Shown: in pieces, positions 1-10,473 of the stretch
How positions within the stretch are numbered: the stretch's first letter is position 1
Layout of the letters: the number at the start of each line of letters is the position of its first letter
Source of the DNA: Thalassolituus hydrocarboniclasticus
Lineage (GTDB): Bacteria > Pseudomonadota > Gammaproteobacteria > Pseudomonadales > Oceanobacteraceae
DNA length: 64,000 nucleotides
Assembly: GCF_025345565.1 (NCBI RefSeq)
Contig: NZ_CP054475.1
Coordinates: 2,572,448 to 2,636,447, forward strand
Direction of reading: 5' to 3'
Program-made: the position numbers and the translations under genes
The notes under the pieces: model-generated
Told to the model about the DNA's origin: nothing
Seen by the model: the letters and a program-made list of their open reading frames with translations, nothing else
The model's database searches: none

Positions 1-69
1 CAAGCCAAAAGATAAGTGGTTACTGAATACCTTTTATTTTAACGACGATTCCGCAGCATTGTTTCTGCG

Positions 70-160
70 CTGAAAGCTGCGGCACTTTTCGAAACTGACA
101 GCTGTGGCACTTTTCTAAACCGACAGCTGTGGCACTTTTCTATACTGACAGCCGTGGCAC
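70..160. repeat. 25-bp tandem direct repeat, about 3.6 copies
   Basis: Three 25-bp units start at 70, 95 and 120, and a partial fourth starts at 145. The shared core is GACAGCTGTGGCACTTTTCT, with few differences between units. Upstream, a reading frame open from the window edge stops at 71-73 and could be the 3' end of a gene entering from the left; its product is not recognisable. Tandem transposase-binding repeats of about this size occur at the ends of IS21-family elements, so this may be the right end of such an element, but no transposase is visible and the assignment is inference. Confidence 0.7.
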
Positions 161-180
161 TGGCATTCATCAGTACATAA

Positions 181-208
181 AAAAGAGCGGCGTTATAGCC
201 GCTCTTTA
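181..208 (-). terminator. Rho-independent terminator overlapping a stop codon
   Basis: A perfect 10-bp stem (182-191 with 198-207, 6-nt loop) lies over the stop codon at 193-195. On the minus strand it is followed by a T-run (the A-run at 177-184 on the plus strand). Confidence 0.8.
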
Positions 209-939
209 TCTTTCACGCTGTAGCGTTTAAACAATGCATAGTCGTAGGGAATACTCATGGTCAGATCCCTTGCCTGCCATAACGCTCCCTCTGAAGGCCG
301 GCAAAAATCGTAAGCGGGCTTCATAAAGTTAATGCCTTCCGGCGCTTCCTGATAGCGGTTAATCGTATCGTCATACAGTAAAACCATACAGCTGATGCAG
401 CGGTAGTTACCATCGGTCTGTGGGTTGTTGTAGCAGGTTCCCAGCCGGATGGTTAAGCCCTGTTCACGGATGACATCCAGCAGTAACCCCTCAGTCAGAC
501 GAATCAGTCCGCTCTGGGCATTTTCATCAATCGGGTAATCATCCGCAATTTCAAGCTGTTCAAAATGTTGCGCCTGTATTGCCTTAAGCTCTTTAGCTTT
601 ACGTTCCGGATCAGTGATTTTATTGATATCGAATGGGTAACGGACCTCAGGAGCATCAACCGCAGCGGTAAAATCCTGTGCCGAGGCCGAATGTTCAGCC
701 CAGACAGAATCTGCGTTATCGTTTTCATCACGTGCTTGCGGTACATCATCCAGATCGGAAAATTCTTCGCCGCCCAGATTCAGAACATTAATCCGGAAAC
801 TTTCCCAGTGCGTTGGTATATGATGAAAACCCACAACAAAATGCAGAAATAACAGCATCAGGATGAATACCACCAGTAGCGATCGTCCATGTTTATTCAG
901 CCAGGACGCCGCTGCCTTTTTCTGTACATGATTATTCAT
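193..939 (-). CDS. Single-pass membrane protein of unknown function
   Basis: 248 aa. I do not recognise the family. A basic N-terminus is followed by one hydrophobic segment at about residues 20-37 (SLLVVFILMLLFLHFVVGF), then a long, acidic, probably periplasmic domain. The C-terminal half carries four cysteines (GTCYNNP, YRCISCM, DFCRP) that could form disulfides or bind metal. A longer frame exists upstream, but the ATG at 939 is preceded by AGGGAAG at suitable spacing, and the extra N-terminus looks random. The gene ends in its own terminator. It is separated from the upstream same-strand pair by another terminator, so it is probably monocistronic. Confidence 0.7.
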   Translation of the reverse strand: MNNHVQKKAAASWLNKHGRSLLVVFILMLLFLHFVVGFHHIPTHWESFRINVLNLGGEEFSDLDDVPQARDENDNADSVWAEHSASAQDFTAAVDAPEVRYPFDINKITDPERKAKELKAIQAQHFEQLEIADDYPIDENAQSGLIRLTEGLLLDVIREQGLTIRLGTCYNNPQTDGNYRCISCMVLLYDDTINRYQEAPEGINFMKPAYDFCRPSEGALWQARDLTMSIPYDYALFKRYSVKDKERL

Positions 940-1101
940 TGTCTTCCCTGAGCCGTAGCCCTGATAAAATGGTGAAGACGCGACGATAACAGACACGCAA
1001 CGATAAGCCAGTGGCCAGCACACTGCAGAAAAATAAAGTGCATCCACTGCAAACAGGCCTGACAGATCAATCTTCCCTGCTGCCACCATCTGCCAGATAC
1101 A

Positions 1102-1127
1102 AAAAAGCCCGGAAATCCGGGCTTTTT
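1102..1127 (-). terminator. Rho-independent terminator
   Basis: An 11-bp perfect stem (AAAAAGCCCGG at 1102-1112 with its complement at 1117-1127) and a 4-nt loop lie just past the end of the outer-membrane protein gene that stops at 1149. The A-T flanks give a T-run on either strand. Confidence 0.85.
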
Positions 1128-1148
1128 ACTTCAGTGTTATCTGGCGCC

Positions 1149-2006
1149 TCAATAACGCAGTTCGATACCGGCCTGCCAGTAGCGGTCATCGGCTGGTGTG
1201 GCTTTGACCTGCGCACCGGTCGTATCCGTTGCCACAATACGGCGATGACGCATCTGGCCCAGCTCTGCTGTCAGCCATAAAGCACCGCGCCAGTGAAATT
1301 CACCACCCAGTCCAAGCTTCCAGTTAGTGTAATTCGCTTTAAAACTTCCGGTCTGGTCTTTCACTTCTTCAACCCAGACACCACCGGCCGGGCGCAAATG
1401 CACATAGGACGATAAATCGTTGCTCCAGCGGGTCTGGATTCTGGTTTGCGGAAAACCCAATAACACTTCGGTGTCGCGTGTTGCTTTGGTTGCCATTCCA
1501 ATCACCGGACGCGGATTAAAATCACCGAACTCACGATTAACAGTAATACCAAACTGCCAGAAAGAACCACCACGGCGATACAGGCGACCAATAATATCGG
1601 CATTAACGCCGATACTCTCACTGTCGAGCACATTTAAATCGGTCATAAAGCCCGGTTCAGCGCGTAATAAAAACTCTGCGTTTCTGCCCCGCTTCTGACG
1701 ATATTCCAGCGGCAAAGAAATCCAGAAATAATCGTTCTGCAAGGCGGTCGTACCGGTCCAGCGGAATTTACTCATATCCAGATGAAAAGAGGACGACAGC
1801 TGCTCGCCACCGCGCTTTTTATGCTCCAGTGGCAGAGTCAGGCTCAGCTCGCTGCGGCCAAATTCTGTTCCGGCACCGTTTTCCGGTGCCGCCGGTCCTT
1901 CATTAGCCCAATACAGGCCATTGGCCGCGGCAGCCCAGCTGCACAAACAGCCAGCCACTACCGTGCCGATTTTACGTACATCAGTTTTCATCGGGATAAA
2001 GGTCAT
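1149..2006 (-). CDS. Predicted outer-membrane beta-barrel protein
   Basis: 285 aa. A signal peptide (MTFIPMKTDVRKIG... ending near CSWAAAANG) is followed by alternating polar and aromatic strands such as LSLTLPLEH, WISLPLEYR and WKLGLGGEFHW, and a C-terminal IELRY typical of barrels recognised by BamA. The substrate is unknown. The ATG at 2006 has AGGAAG upstream; the in-frame ATG at 1991 is an alternative giving a shorter signal peptide. The start lies inside the 3' end of the upstream gene, which stops at 1981, so the two are probably translationally coupled and function together. Confidence 0.7.
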   Translation of the reverse strand: MTFIPMKTDVRKIGTVVAGCLCSWAAAANGLYWANEGPAAPENGAGTEFGRSELSLTLPLEHKKRGGEQLSSSFHLDMSKFRWTGTTALQNDYFWISLPLEYRQKRGRNAEFLLRAEPGFMTDLNVLDSESIGVNADIIGRLYRRGGSFWQFGITVNREFGDFNPRPVIGMATKATRDTEVLLGFPQTRIQTRWSNDLSSYVHLRPAGGVWVEEVKDQTGSFKANYTNWKLGLGGEFHWRGALWLTAELGQMRHRRIVATDTTGAQVKATPADDRYWQAGIELRY

Positions 2007-2697
2007 TGTATGCTTCCTGAACACTGGCATAACTGGCCAGTGCGCCTGTCGATTGCTCATTTTTGCGGACGGTATCGAGTGCGGTCAGAACGTCGAGAAC
2101 ATTCTCGAAACCGGCCACTATATCGTCCGGCGCTCCCACCTCTTTCAGAAGATCAGTGTAGTTGGCAACGTACTCATACGCCTCGGTTTCGGCACGGCGC
2201 TGCGCTGGCGTGGCACTTTCATCCATGCGGCCAATCACATCCACAACATTGAGTAATGATTTGGCAGCTTCGCTGTCACCATCCACGGCTTCATTCAGAA
2301 TAAAGCTGTTGAGGAAATTGGAAGCCTCAGCAATCGCAGATACCTTTTGTGTTTGCCCGCCCAGTGCCTGAAAATCGCCATTGGATAAAAAACCATCTTC
2401 GTAAAGACGCTGGGTCAGTGCCGGAATCTGGCTGGAATTAATAGTGCCGGAAAAAAACTCTGCACTGATGCGGCTGAGTTTTTCTGCGCGGTAGGAAAAA
2501 GAGACTTTATCACTGCTGTCGGCATTCATCTGGCTTGCCGCCGGGGCCGCAGATCTGGCCTGACCGGCCGCTGCCGCCTCATCACTTTCGGCTGCCTGGC
2601 GGTTGTCGCCATTCAGCGCATCGGTTGTTGAAGCAACGCTTTTACCCAACATCGCCAGCAGGTTCTGATAACCGGACGAGGAATTATTGATATCCAC
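1981..2697 (-). CDS. Uncharacterised alanine/serine-rich protein coupled to an outer-membrane protein
   Basis: 238 aa, starting MDINNSSSGYQNLLAML. The GTG at 2697 is preceded by GGGAGG at 7 nt, much better than the TTG at 2751 that gives a longer frame. The longer version contains FLGGC, which resembles a lipobox but lacks the basic residues of a signal peptide, so I reject it. The protein has a low-complexity Ala/Ser/Asp region (about residues 20-65) followed by a mostly helical acidic domain. No family is recognised. Its 3' end overlaps the start of the barrel protein gene by 26 bp, and a hairpin at 2784-2808 separates it from the gene upstream. Confidence 0.65.
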   Translation of the reverse strand: MDINNSSSGYQNLLAMLGKSVASTTDALNGDNRQAAESDEAAAAGQARSAAPAASQMNADSSDKVSFSYRAEKLSRISAEFFSGTINSSQIPALTQRLYEDGFLSNGDFQALGGQTQKVSAIAEASNFLNSFILNEAVDGDSEAAKSLLNVVDVIGRMDESATPAQRRAETEAYEYVANYTDLLKEVGAPDDIVAGFENVLDVLTALDTVRKNEQSTGALASYASVQEAYNDLYPDEN

Positions 2698-2783
2698 CTG
2701 ACATCCTCCCAAAAAGACTGAGAAGAAATACGCAATTACCAGGCCAGACAAACAATCCTGTTAATAATCAATAATTTATAAAT

Positions 2784-2808
2784 AAAAGCGGCAAGCACTC
2801 GCCGCTTT
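2784..2808 (-). terminator. Probable terminator after the DUF3422 gene
   Basis: An 8-bp perfect stem AAAGCGGC/GCCGCTTT (2785-2792 with 2801-2808, 8-nt loop). On the minus strand it is followed by an AT-rich run. It lies between the DUF3422 gene and the next leftward gene. Confidence 0.6.
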
Positions 2809-2825
2809 GCGTCAGCTTTTTGCCG

Positions 2826-4205
2826 CTACTTTCCCTTTTGCTCATCCGCATCCTGAGCCGCGCCGGGGACGCGCGCACGACGGGTAATATGCTGGCGCAG
2901 ACGGTGTACGCCCCAGTACACCGTCCCCAGCACCAAGGGCAAGGCAATGCCTTTCAACAGATCGCTGTTGATATTCAGACCCGCGGCTTTCAGGGCGGTA
3001 AAAGCAATGCCGAGCAACGCCAGTATGTAGTAACCGATGGCGACGACCGACAAGCCTTCCACGGTTTGCTGCAGGCGCAGCTGCAGCTGGCTGCGGCGGT
3101 TCATGGAAGACAGTAAATGCTGATTCTGTTCCTGAATCGACAGGTCAACACGGGTACGCAACAGACTGGTGGTACGGTTGATGCGGCGTGATAAATCTTC
3201 CAACCGGTCACGCACCGAGTTACAGGTTTTAATACCCGGCGTCAGACGCCGTTCAAGGAACTCGCGCAAACTCTGCATCCCGTCAATCGGGCTTTCTTTC
3301 AGCTGGCGCAGGCGGTCACGCACCAGATCGTGGTAAGCCACGGCTGCCGAAAAGCGGAAGTTGGTATTGGAGCGATGACGTTCCACTTCGGCCGCCAGCT
3401 GCGATAATTCCTGCAGCAGTACACGCTCGTCTTTGCCGGCATCAATATCGGAAATGCTCTGATTCAGTGTCGCCAGATTGTCTTCGATACGGCTTAATTC
3501 GCCGCCCATCTGACGCGCAATCGGCAGCGCAATCAGCGACATCAGACGGTAGGTTTCCAGTTCGAATAAGCGCTGCACCAACCGCCCGGTCTGATACGGT
3601 GTCAGTTGCTGAGTGGTGGTTTCAGCACCTTTATTACACACCACAATGCGGCCAAAACCATCAGAGTGCAGCTTAAAGGCTGTCCACACCTGGGCTTTAT
3701 CATCGGCCACCCAGGCGCCGGAAACCCGCTGCCCTTCGAACCAGCGCTGGATCTGTTTATCATCAGGCAAGCTGTCGACCAGCGCCAGATTCACCGCCAC
3801 CACCAGCTCGCCGGGCATAGCAGCCAGCCAGTCTTTGGGCACAAAGCTCAGGGCATCGGCAGAGAAAGGCTCCACATCGGGACAGATAAAGGTGAAGTTG
3901 GCAAACTCAAGGTGACGCTCCCAGCGCAGCTCAAAACCACCGAAATCCTGATACAGGCAGGACGATTCCGGTGCTGGCGCCGGCACGCTGAAACGGCGGC
4001 AAAGATCGACCACATGAGCGTGCAGGTCTTCGCGGTTATCGTTCAGCAGAACGGTGAAATGAGCAACATGACAGTTGCCTTCGATGATGGGTGAAGGACG
4101 GTTGTGCAGCTCTTCGTACAGAGCCGAACGCCATGGATGCACCTTCAGGGCAACCGAAGGTGCGGCAATATCCGGAGCCTGATCCGTTAGAGCGTTTTTC
4201 ATCAT
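2826..4205 (-). CDS. DUF3422 family membrane-anchored protein
   Basis: 459 aa, the usual size for DUF3422. The N-terminal signature HPWRSALYEELHNRPSP is characteristic. The large N-terminal domain is probably cytoplasmic, with a helical or coiled region at about 245-380 (LSRIEDNLATLNQSISDID onward). Two closely spaced hydrophobic helices follow near residues 387-411 and 416-431, then a short charged tail (RARVPGAAQDADEQKGK). The function of the family is not established. It follows the yihY gene by 65 bp on the same strand and may share its transcript. Confidence 0.85.
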   Translation of the reverse strand: MMKNALTDQAPDIAAPSVALKVHPWRSALYEELHNRPSPIIEGNCHVAHFTVLLNDNREDLHAHVVDLCRRFSVPAPAPESSCLYQDFGGFELRWERHLEFANFTFICPDVEPFSADALSFVPKDWLAAMPGELVVAVNLALVDSLPDDKQIQRWFEGQRVSGAWVADDKAQVWTAFKLHSDGFGRIVVCNKGAETTTQQLTPYQTGRLVQRLFELETYRLMSLIALPIARQMGGELSRIEDNLATLNQSISDIDAGKDERVLLQELSQLAAEVERHRSNTNFRFSAAVAYHDLVRDRLRQLKESPIDGMQSLREFLERRLTPGIKTCNSVRDRLEDLSRRINRTTSLLRTRVDLSIQEQNQHLLSSMNRRSQLQLRLQQTVEGLSVVAIGYYILALLGIAFTALKAAGLNINSDLLKGIALPLVLGTVYWGVHRLRQHITRRARVPGAAQDADEQKGK

Positions 4206-4270
4206 TCCATCCTGCTGCCTGCTATAAAAGTGCGCGGATTTTACCCAAGGGCAGGCACAGATGCGACTTT

Positions 4271-5566
4271 TCAGGCCGGTCCGTGCACTTCCTCAGCAGC
4301 AGTCGTCGCAGCAGGCAACAATTCGCTTAATCGCATATCGAGCAGGGTGCTGCGCTGTTCAAGCCACTGTTGCTGCCAGTTTTGCAGAGCACCGAACGCC
4401 GGCCCACTGATGTTATCGGGTAACGGCTGCTGCAATTGCTGCAGAGTCAGTGTACGGAAAAAAGACGCCAGACTCAGACCATTCAGATCGGCGATCCATA
4501 CCCATTGCTGATCCTGCGTCTGAGTCGCCCAGCCCTGCTGCTGAAACTCCTGCAGCAGACGCCCGACATCGGCCGCCGGCAGATCACGGGCCAGCCGGCA
4601 CAGGCGTGCTTCATCCGGCAGCTGACCGGATTGCTGTGCCTGCCACAGCGTCTGCAATAACAACAGACGCTGCCACAATAACGGCAAACGGCGTTTCTGG
4701 CTGCGTACATGGCTCAGGCTGTAGCTCAGTTCGGCGCCCAGCAATAACAGCATCCAGGCCAGATAGATCCACAGCAGAAACAGCGGCACCGCGGCAAAGG
4801 CGCCGTAAATCAACTGGTATGACGGAAATAACCCCACCGCCTTGGCAAACAGAAACTTACCGGCTTCAAATACCGTAGCCACCAGTACCGCCGCCAGTAA
4901 GGCATTACGCCACGGCACCCGGCAGTTAGGCACCAGCATATACAGCGCACAGATAGCACCGCTGCTTAAAAGCCAGGGCAGCAGCCTGACGGGTAAGGCA
5001 ATCTGGCCGGTTAACGCGCCGGCGTCCTGCCACAAAGGCATCGCCGCCAGCAGCGAGCTGGCAGCAAAGGCAGCCCCGAACAACAGCGGGCCAAGACTGA
5101 GTACCGCCCAGTAACGGAAAAAGGTCTGCAGACCGGAACGCGGCTTGTCGACATTCCAGATGCGGTTGAACTGCATCTCAATGGTACGCAACAACATAAA
5201 AGCCGTTACAAACAGAAAGGCAACACCAACCCAGGTCAGCTTGCGCGCCTGCTGGCTGAACTGTACTAAATAGGCCGAAATGGTTTCGCTGCCCTCCGGC
5301 ATAACATAAGCCAGAAGCTCGCCGTGGGCCTGATCGCCCCAGCTTTGCAGTTCCGGAATAGCACTGAGGATGGCGTAGGTCACGGTGATCACCGGCACCA
5401 GTGCAAACAGCGTGGTATAGGTTAACGCAGCAGCATCACGGCGCCGCTCTTCGCCTTCGAAGCGCTTCAGTGTCTGCCATAAAATCTGGCCGGTCAGGCG
5501 TAACCGCCGCCAGAAACGCCGCATCGGGGTAAGAATTGCTGCCGCTTCCTGTCCGCTGACTGTCAT
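4271..5566 (-). CDS. YihY/BrkB (UPF0761) family inner-membrane protein
   Basis: 431 aa. The N-terminal segment RFEGEERRRDAAALTYTTLFALVPV is typical of the YihY/RNase-BN-like family, which despite old names is a multi-pass membrane family of uncertain function. About six hydrophobic helices span residues 40-280, ending near LLWIYLAWMLLLLGAELSYSL, a conserved region. The C-terminal 150 residues are a Gln/Leu-rich soluble extension, longer than in the shortest homologues. The ATG at 5566 was chosen over a TTG two codons upstream; GGAAA precedes it. Confidence 0.85.
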   Translation of the reverse strand: MTVSGQEAAAILTPMRRFWRRLRLTGQILWQTLKRFEGEERRRDAAALTYTTLFALVPVITVTYAILSAIPELQSWGDQAHGELLAYVMPEGSETISAYLVQFSQQARKLTWVGVAFLFVTAFMLLRTIEMQFNRIWNVDKPRSGLQTFFRYWAVLSLGPLLFGAAFAASSLLAAMPLWQDAGALTGQIALPVRLLPWLLSSGAICALYMLVPNCRVPWRNALLAAVLVATVFEAGKFLFAKAVGLFPSYQLIYGAFAAVPLFLLWIYLAWMLLLLGAELSYSLSHVRSQKRRLPLLWQRLLLLQTLWQAQQSGQLPDEARLCRLARDLPAADVGRLLQEFQQQGWATQTQDQQWVWIADLNGLSLASFFRTLTLQQLQQPLPDNISGPAFGALQNWQQQWLEQRSTLLDMRLSELLPAATTAAEEVHGPA

Positions 5567-5765
5567 ATGCAATTTTCCGTTCGTCTGAGTGCAGCCGGAA
5601 ACAAAAATACCGGCTTTTTACGCAAGCTTTTCCTCTGCGCGGGCATCCTTTGTTAAGATACCGGCCATTCAGTCCGTGAGACAAAATTGCCCGACAGGCT
5701 GTTCACGGCCGCCAGACATCATCCGCTGCCGGTAATTCCGGACAACGACACAGGACACGCAAAGC

Positions 5766-6720
<955 letters not shown>

Positions 6721-6721
<1 letters not shown>

Positions 6722-7095
6722 TGAAAACCCTGAATGCATACCGCATCATGCTGGCCAGCTATCTGGCGGTTCTGCTGGTGTTACTGTACGGCACACTGAG
6801 CAACGCTCCGGCTGGCAGTGAAGGCACTGCCAATTACGCCGTTGGCGTACTCTGGTGGCTGATTAAAGTGCTGCCTTTCCTGCTGTTTATTCCCGGCCTG
6901 ATCAAGCGCTCACACAAAGCCGCGGCCTGGCTGTCCTATATGTCGATTCTGAGCTTTGCCGTGTTGGTTGGCCTTGGCTCATTCACGGCCGCCAGCCTGT
7001 GCATCGTACTGTTCCTCAGCAGCATGCTGTACACCCGCTGGGCCAAGGCCGATGCTGCAGCTGTCAACCAAACGGCTGCGAACACCCACCAATAA
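6721..7095 (+). CDS. DUF2069 small inner-membrane protein
   Basis: 124 aa with four predicted hydrophobic helices: AYRIMLASYLAVLLVLLYG, VGVLWWLIKVLPFLLFIPGL, AAWLSYMSILSFAVLVGLG and ASLCIVLFLSSMLYTRW. This matches DUF2069, a family of unknown function commonly encoded after wrbA. The ATG at 6721 overlaps the wrbA stop (TGATG). Confidence 0.85.
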
Positions 7096-7109
7096 CAGGA
7101 ATTCATACC

Positions 7110-7556
7110 ATGAAACTGACCGTGTATTTATCCGGCGAAATTCATACGGACTGGCGCGCTGACATTGCCCGCGGTGTTGCTGATGCCGGGCTGGACGTTG
7201 AACTGACCGGGCCAAATACCAACCATGGCGCCAGCGACGACTGTGGCGACCAGATTCTGGGCGCCGAAGAGAAAGCTTTCTGGAAAGATCACAAAGCCGC
7301 CAAGATCAATGCACTGCGTACCCGCAAGCTGATTGCCGATGCCGATATTGTGGTGGTGCGTTTTGGTGATCAGTACAAGCAGTGGAATGCGGCCTTTGAT
7401 GCAGGCTACGCCGCGGCGCTGGGTAAGTCGCTGATTGTGCAACACGATCCGGCCCTGACTCATCCGCTGAAAGAAGTAGACGCTGCGGCAATGGCAGTCT
7501 GTGAAACACCGCTGCAGGTGGTGGAGATTTTACGTTATATCAACCGCGACAACTGA
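7110..7556 (+). CDS. ytoQ: YtoQ family protein
   Basis: 148 aa. MKLTVYLSGEIHTDWR and the internal PNTNHGASDDCGDQILG are recognisable YtoQ-family features; the fold is probably related to nucleoside 2-deoxyribosyltransferases (inference), and the function is not established. The ATG at 7110 has CAGGA upstream; the longer frame overlapping the DUF2069 gene is unlikely. It lies 14 bp after the DUF2069 gene and is likely the last gene of the arsC operon. Confidence 0.8.
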   Translation: MKLTVYLSGEIHTDWRADIARGVADAGLDVELTGPNTNHGASDDCGDQILGAEEKAFWKDHKAAKINALRTRKLIADADIVVVRFGDQYKQWNAAFDAGYAAALGKSLIVQHDPALTHPLKEVDAAAMAVCETPLQVVEILRYINRDN

Positions 7557-7595
7557 ACGGTTCAAACCGCTGTTCAGCGCGGCAGCCTAATGCCC

Positions 7596-7616
7596 GGGAG
7601 CCTGCATCAGGCTCCC
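7596..7616. terminator. Hairpin between convergent genes
   Basis: GGGAGCCTG and CAGGCTCCC form a perfect 9-bp stem with a 3-nt loop, midway between the convergent ytoQ and zinc-ribbon genes. There is no strong T-run, so termination efficiency is uncertain. Confidence 0.55.
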
Positions 7617-7628
7617 GCAGCCGAACGG

Positions 7629-7859
7629 TTACTCGTCGTCCCATTCACCATCAGTGCTGTCATCAGCGATCTCGGTGGTAACAGGCTCGCCGCACTTGGC
7701 GCACTTGCCTTCGATAAAGATCACTCCTTCCTGCTCAAATTCTACCGGCTCAACCATACCCAGATCGGCTTCCATACAGTTGTTACACCAGGTCTGGCTC
7801 AGGAAGGCTTCCTGATCTTCTTTATCACGTGCGTAAAAATCGCGTTCGGTTCGTTCCAT
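7629..7859 (-). CDS. Small acidic protein with a zinc-ribbon-like Cys motif
   Basis: 76 aa. Two CxxC pairs, WCNNC (Cys25/Cys28) and KCAKC (Cys53/Cys56), are spaced as in a zinc ribbon. The tail is strongly acidic (TTEIADDSTDGEWDDE). A CGGAG ribosome binding site precedes the ATG. I know of no established function. It is convergent with ytoQ and divergent from the chemoreceptor gene. Confidence 0.75.
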   Translation of the reverse strand: MERTERDFYARDKEDQEAFLSQTWCNNCMEADLGMVEPVEFEQEGVIFIEGKCAKCGEPVTTEIADDSTDGEWDDE

Positions 7860-7981
7860 TGTGTTACTCCGGTTTTAATACTAAATCACCACAGAATGGC
7901 GTGAGATTATCAGGATATTCCCCGAAAAATACTGCGGTTTATTCTACGCTTTATAGCAAAGCCTGAATATGGATCCTGTTA

Positions 7982-10297
7982 ATGAATGTAAAACATCAAT
8001 TGGTACTGACGATTGTTGCCAGCACCCTCTGCGCCGTTATTCTGACAGCCTTCATTGGCAGTGAGACTTCCGTAACCACCGCCAGGGAAGGTGCTGACCA
8101 ACAGGTTGTTCAGGCATTAATCAGCCGCCGTGACCTGAATAAAGCCAGCATCGAACGCTATCTGGCAACTCTTGAATCCCAGCTGATTACCTTAAGCAGC
8201 AGCCCACTGATCCAGCAATCTGCCGTGCTGCTGAAAACCGCGTTCTTCGATTACCCGCTGCAGTACGGCGAAGCACTCGATGAACAGCCGTTAAAAAACT
8301 ACTACGCCAACGATTTCAACGCCACCTTTGCAAGACTGAACGACGGCCAGAATGCGCCGCAACAGCAGCTATATTCCCAGCTGGGTGATAATGCCCGTTA
8401 TCTGCAAAGTGCCTATATCAGCGGCAACAGTCACCCGCTGGGCGCCAAAGCCGAACTGATCGCGCTCAACAATGGTACTGAATACGATGAGCTGCACCGC
8501 ACTATTCATCCTTATCTGTACCAGTTTCAGCAGCGCTTTGGCTATTACGATGTTTTTATCGCCGATGCTGACAGCGGGCATATTATTTACTCGGTCTTTA
8601 AAGAGCTGGATTTCGCCACCTCGCTGCGCACCGGCCCCTATAAAGACAGCGGCATTGCTGACGTCTTCAATAAAGCTATGAGCCTGTCCGCAGGAGAAGT
8701 TGCCTTCAGTGATTTCACCACGTATATGCCGTCATATAACGCACCGGCATCTTTTATTGCCACTCCTATCTTTACCGACGGCCAGCGCAGCGGGGTACTG
8801 ATCTTTCAGATGCCGGTCGATAAAATTAACGGCATTATGACCAATGACAACCGCTGGACCGAAGTGGGTTTTGGCCAATCCGGCGAAAGTTATCTGGTCG
8901 GTCAGGATATGACACCACGCAGCCAGAGCCGTTTTTTAATCGAAGATAAAGCCGGTTATCTGCAGGCTCTGCAGCAGGCCGGCTTATCCAAAACGCTGCT
9001 GAATGAAATTGACCAGCGTAATTCTTCCATTGGCCTGCAGCCACTGGAGACGCCATCGGTCAAAAAAGCGCTACAGGGTGAAAACGGTGTGCAGACCATC
9101 AACGACTATCGTGATGTTCCCGTACTCTCGGCCTATACCTATATCGACTTTGTCGGTACCCGCTGGGCGCTGATCAGCGAGATTGATCGCGATGAAGCCT
9201 ATGCCGGTGTAAGCCAGATGGCGCAGACACTTATCCGTAACAGCGTCATATTGGTACTGGTGATGGCGGTAATCATGTCGATAGTCGGGATCTGGCTGGG
9301 TAACCGGGTCACCGCGCCGATTGTGAATGTAATAGACCGTATTCGTCAGGTTGCAGAACGGCGCGAACTGAACGCAAGCTTCAGCGAAAAAGGTGCTGCC
9401 GAATTCGTTCAGCTGGGCCAGGCGCTGAATCAGCTGTTCCGTCAGCTGCAATCATTTTTTGGTGAAATGCAGCAAACCGCCGATATCCTGACTCATCATT
9501 CAGAACAGCTGAAAACATCCAGTAACTCCACCGCCAACCAGGTGATGCAGCAGAATGAAGAAGTGAATTCTGCAGCAACCGCCACTACCGAAGTCAGCGC
9601 CTCTGTCGGTGAAGTGGCAAGCCACGCCGAACTGGCCGCGGAAAATATGCGCAATACCCGTGAGCGGGTAAAAGAAAGCCACGAAATGTCCAATACCGCA
9701 CGCACCACCATCTATCAGTTACAGGAAAATATGAGCCAGTCTATTGCCGGTATGGAGCAGCTGGCACAGGAAAGCGAAGGTATCGGGGCGGTGCTGGATG
9801 TCATTCAGACCATCGCCGAGCAGACCAACCTGCTGGCGCTGAACGCAGCCATTGAAGCAGCACGGGCTGGTGAGCAGGGGCGTGGCTTTGCCGTGGTTGC
9901 CGATGAAGTGCGCACGCTGGCTTCCCGTACCGCTCAGAGTACAGAAGAAATCCGCAATAAAATTCAGTCACTGCAGCAATGCGTCAGCAGTGCCCAGCAT
10001 GCCATGAGTACATCACAGGAAGGCACCAACGACAGTCTGGAAAAAGTGGAAGGTACCGCGCGCCTGATGGACGAAGTGTCCGCCCTGATTGATCAGATGG
10101 AAGAAATGAGCGCGCAGATTGCCACCGCCGCAGAAGAACAAAGCAGCGTAACCACCGAAATCAGCCGCAACATTACCCACGTTAAAGATCTGTCGGATGG
10201 TATTCTTGATGCCACCGCCATGATCCAGAACTCCAGTACCGATCTGGATAATATAACCACCACGATCCGCAGTCAGATCAGCGAATTTAAATTCTGA
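7982..10297 (+). CDS. Methyl-accepting chemotaxis protein
   Basis: 771 aa transmembrane chemoreceptor. TM1 is at about residues 7-26. It is followed by a large periplasmic sensor of about 390 residues (probably a double-Cache type, by size), TM2 at about 417-440 ([19 protein letters not shown]), HAMP at about 440-495 and the cytoplasmic signalling domain. The highly conserved hairpin tip is at residues 613-644 ([20 protein letters not shown] and onward), which contacts CheA and CheW. The ligand is unknown. No chemotaxis pentapeptide tether is visible at the C-terminus (ending SQISEFKF). No other chemotaxis genes lie nearby. Confidence 0.93.
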   Translation: MNVKHQLVLTIVASTLCAVILTAFIGSETSVTTAREGADQQVVQALISRRDLNKASIERYLATLESQLITLSSSPLIQQSAVLLKTAFFDYPLQYGEALDEQPLKNYYANDFNATFARLNDGQNAPQQQLYSQLGDNARYLQSAYISGNSHPLGAKAELIALNNGTEYDELHRTIHPYLYQFQQRFGYYDVFIADADSGHIIYSVFKELDFATSLRTGPYKDSGIADVFNKAMSLSAGEVAFSDFTTYMPSYNAPASFIATPIFTDGQRSGVLIFQMPVDKINGIMTNDNRWTEVGFGQSGESYLVGQDMTPRSQSRFLIEDKAGYLQALQQAGLSKTLLNEIDQRNSSIGLQPLETPSVKKALQGENGVQTINDYRDVPVLSAYTYIDFVGTRWALISEIDRDEAYAGVSQMAQTLIRNSVILVLVMAVIMSIVGIWLGNRVTAPIVNVIDRIRQVAERRELNASFSEKGAAEFVQLGQALNQLFRQLQSFFGEMQQTADILTHHSEQLKTSSNSTANQVMQQNEEVNSAATATTEVSASVGEVASHAELAAENMRNTRERVKESHEMSNTARTTIYQLQENMSQSIAGMEQLAQESEGIGAVLDVIQTIAEQTNLLALNAAIEAARAGEQGRGFAVVADEVRTLASRTAQSTEEIRNKIQSLQQCVSSAQHAMSTSQEGTNDSLEKVEGTARLMDEVSALIDQMEEMSAQIATAAEEQSSVTTEISRNITHVKDLSDGILDATAMIQNSSTDLDNITTTIRSQISEFKF

Positions 10298-10303
10298 TCT
10301 TTT

Positions 10304-10346
10304 CCGGCCGCGACCTCTGCTCGTGTGGTTGTGGCCGGAGTCTTTT
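10304..10346 (+). terminator. Terminator after the chemoreceptor gene
   Basis: A 12-bp stem with two G-T pairs (10304-10315 with 10327-10338) is followed by TCTTTT, immediately after the chemoreceptor stop. Confidence 0.65.
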
Positions 10347-10473
10347 ATAAAAATATCCGGATCAATGCCGGAATACTCCCGGAGAAAAGTCTGCGCTGGC
10401 ACAAATGGCTCTGCGCAGTTCACCGTTTTACCTGCATCCTTGGCCTCTTATCTCATCCATCCCAGAGGCTTTT

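Noticed and set aside
2697-2751. Lipoprotein reading of the 238-aa protein (FLGGC lipobox)
   Set aside because: The extra N-terminus starts at TTG with a weak ribosome binding site and lacks positive charges; the GTG at 2697 has a strong one.
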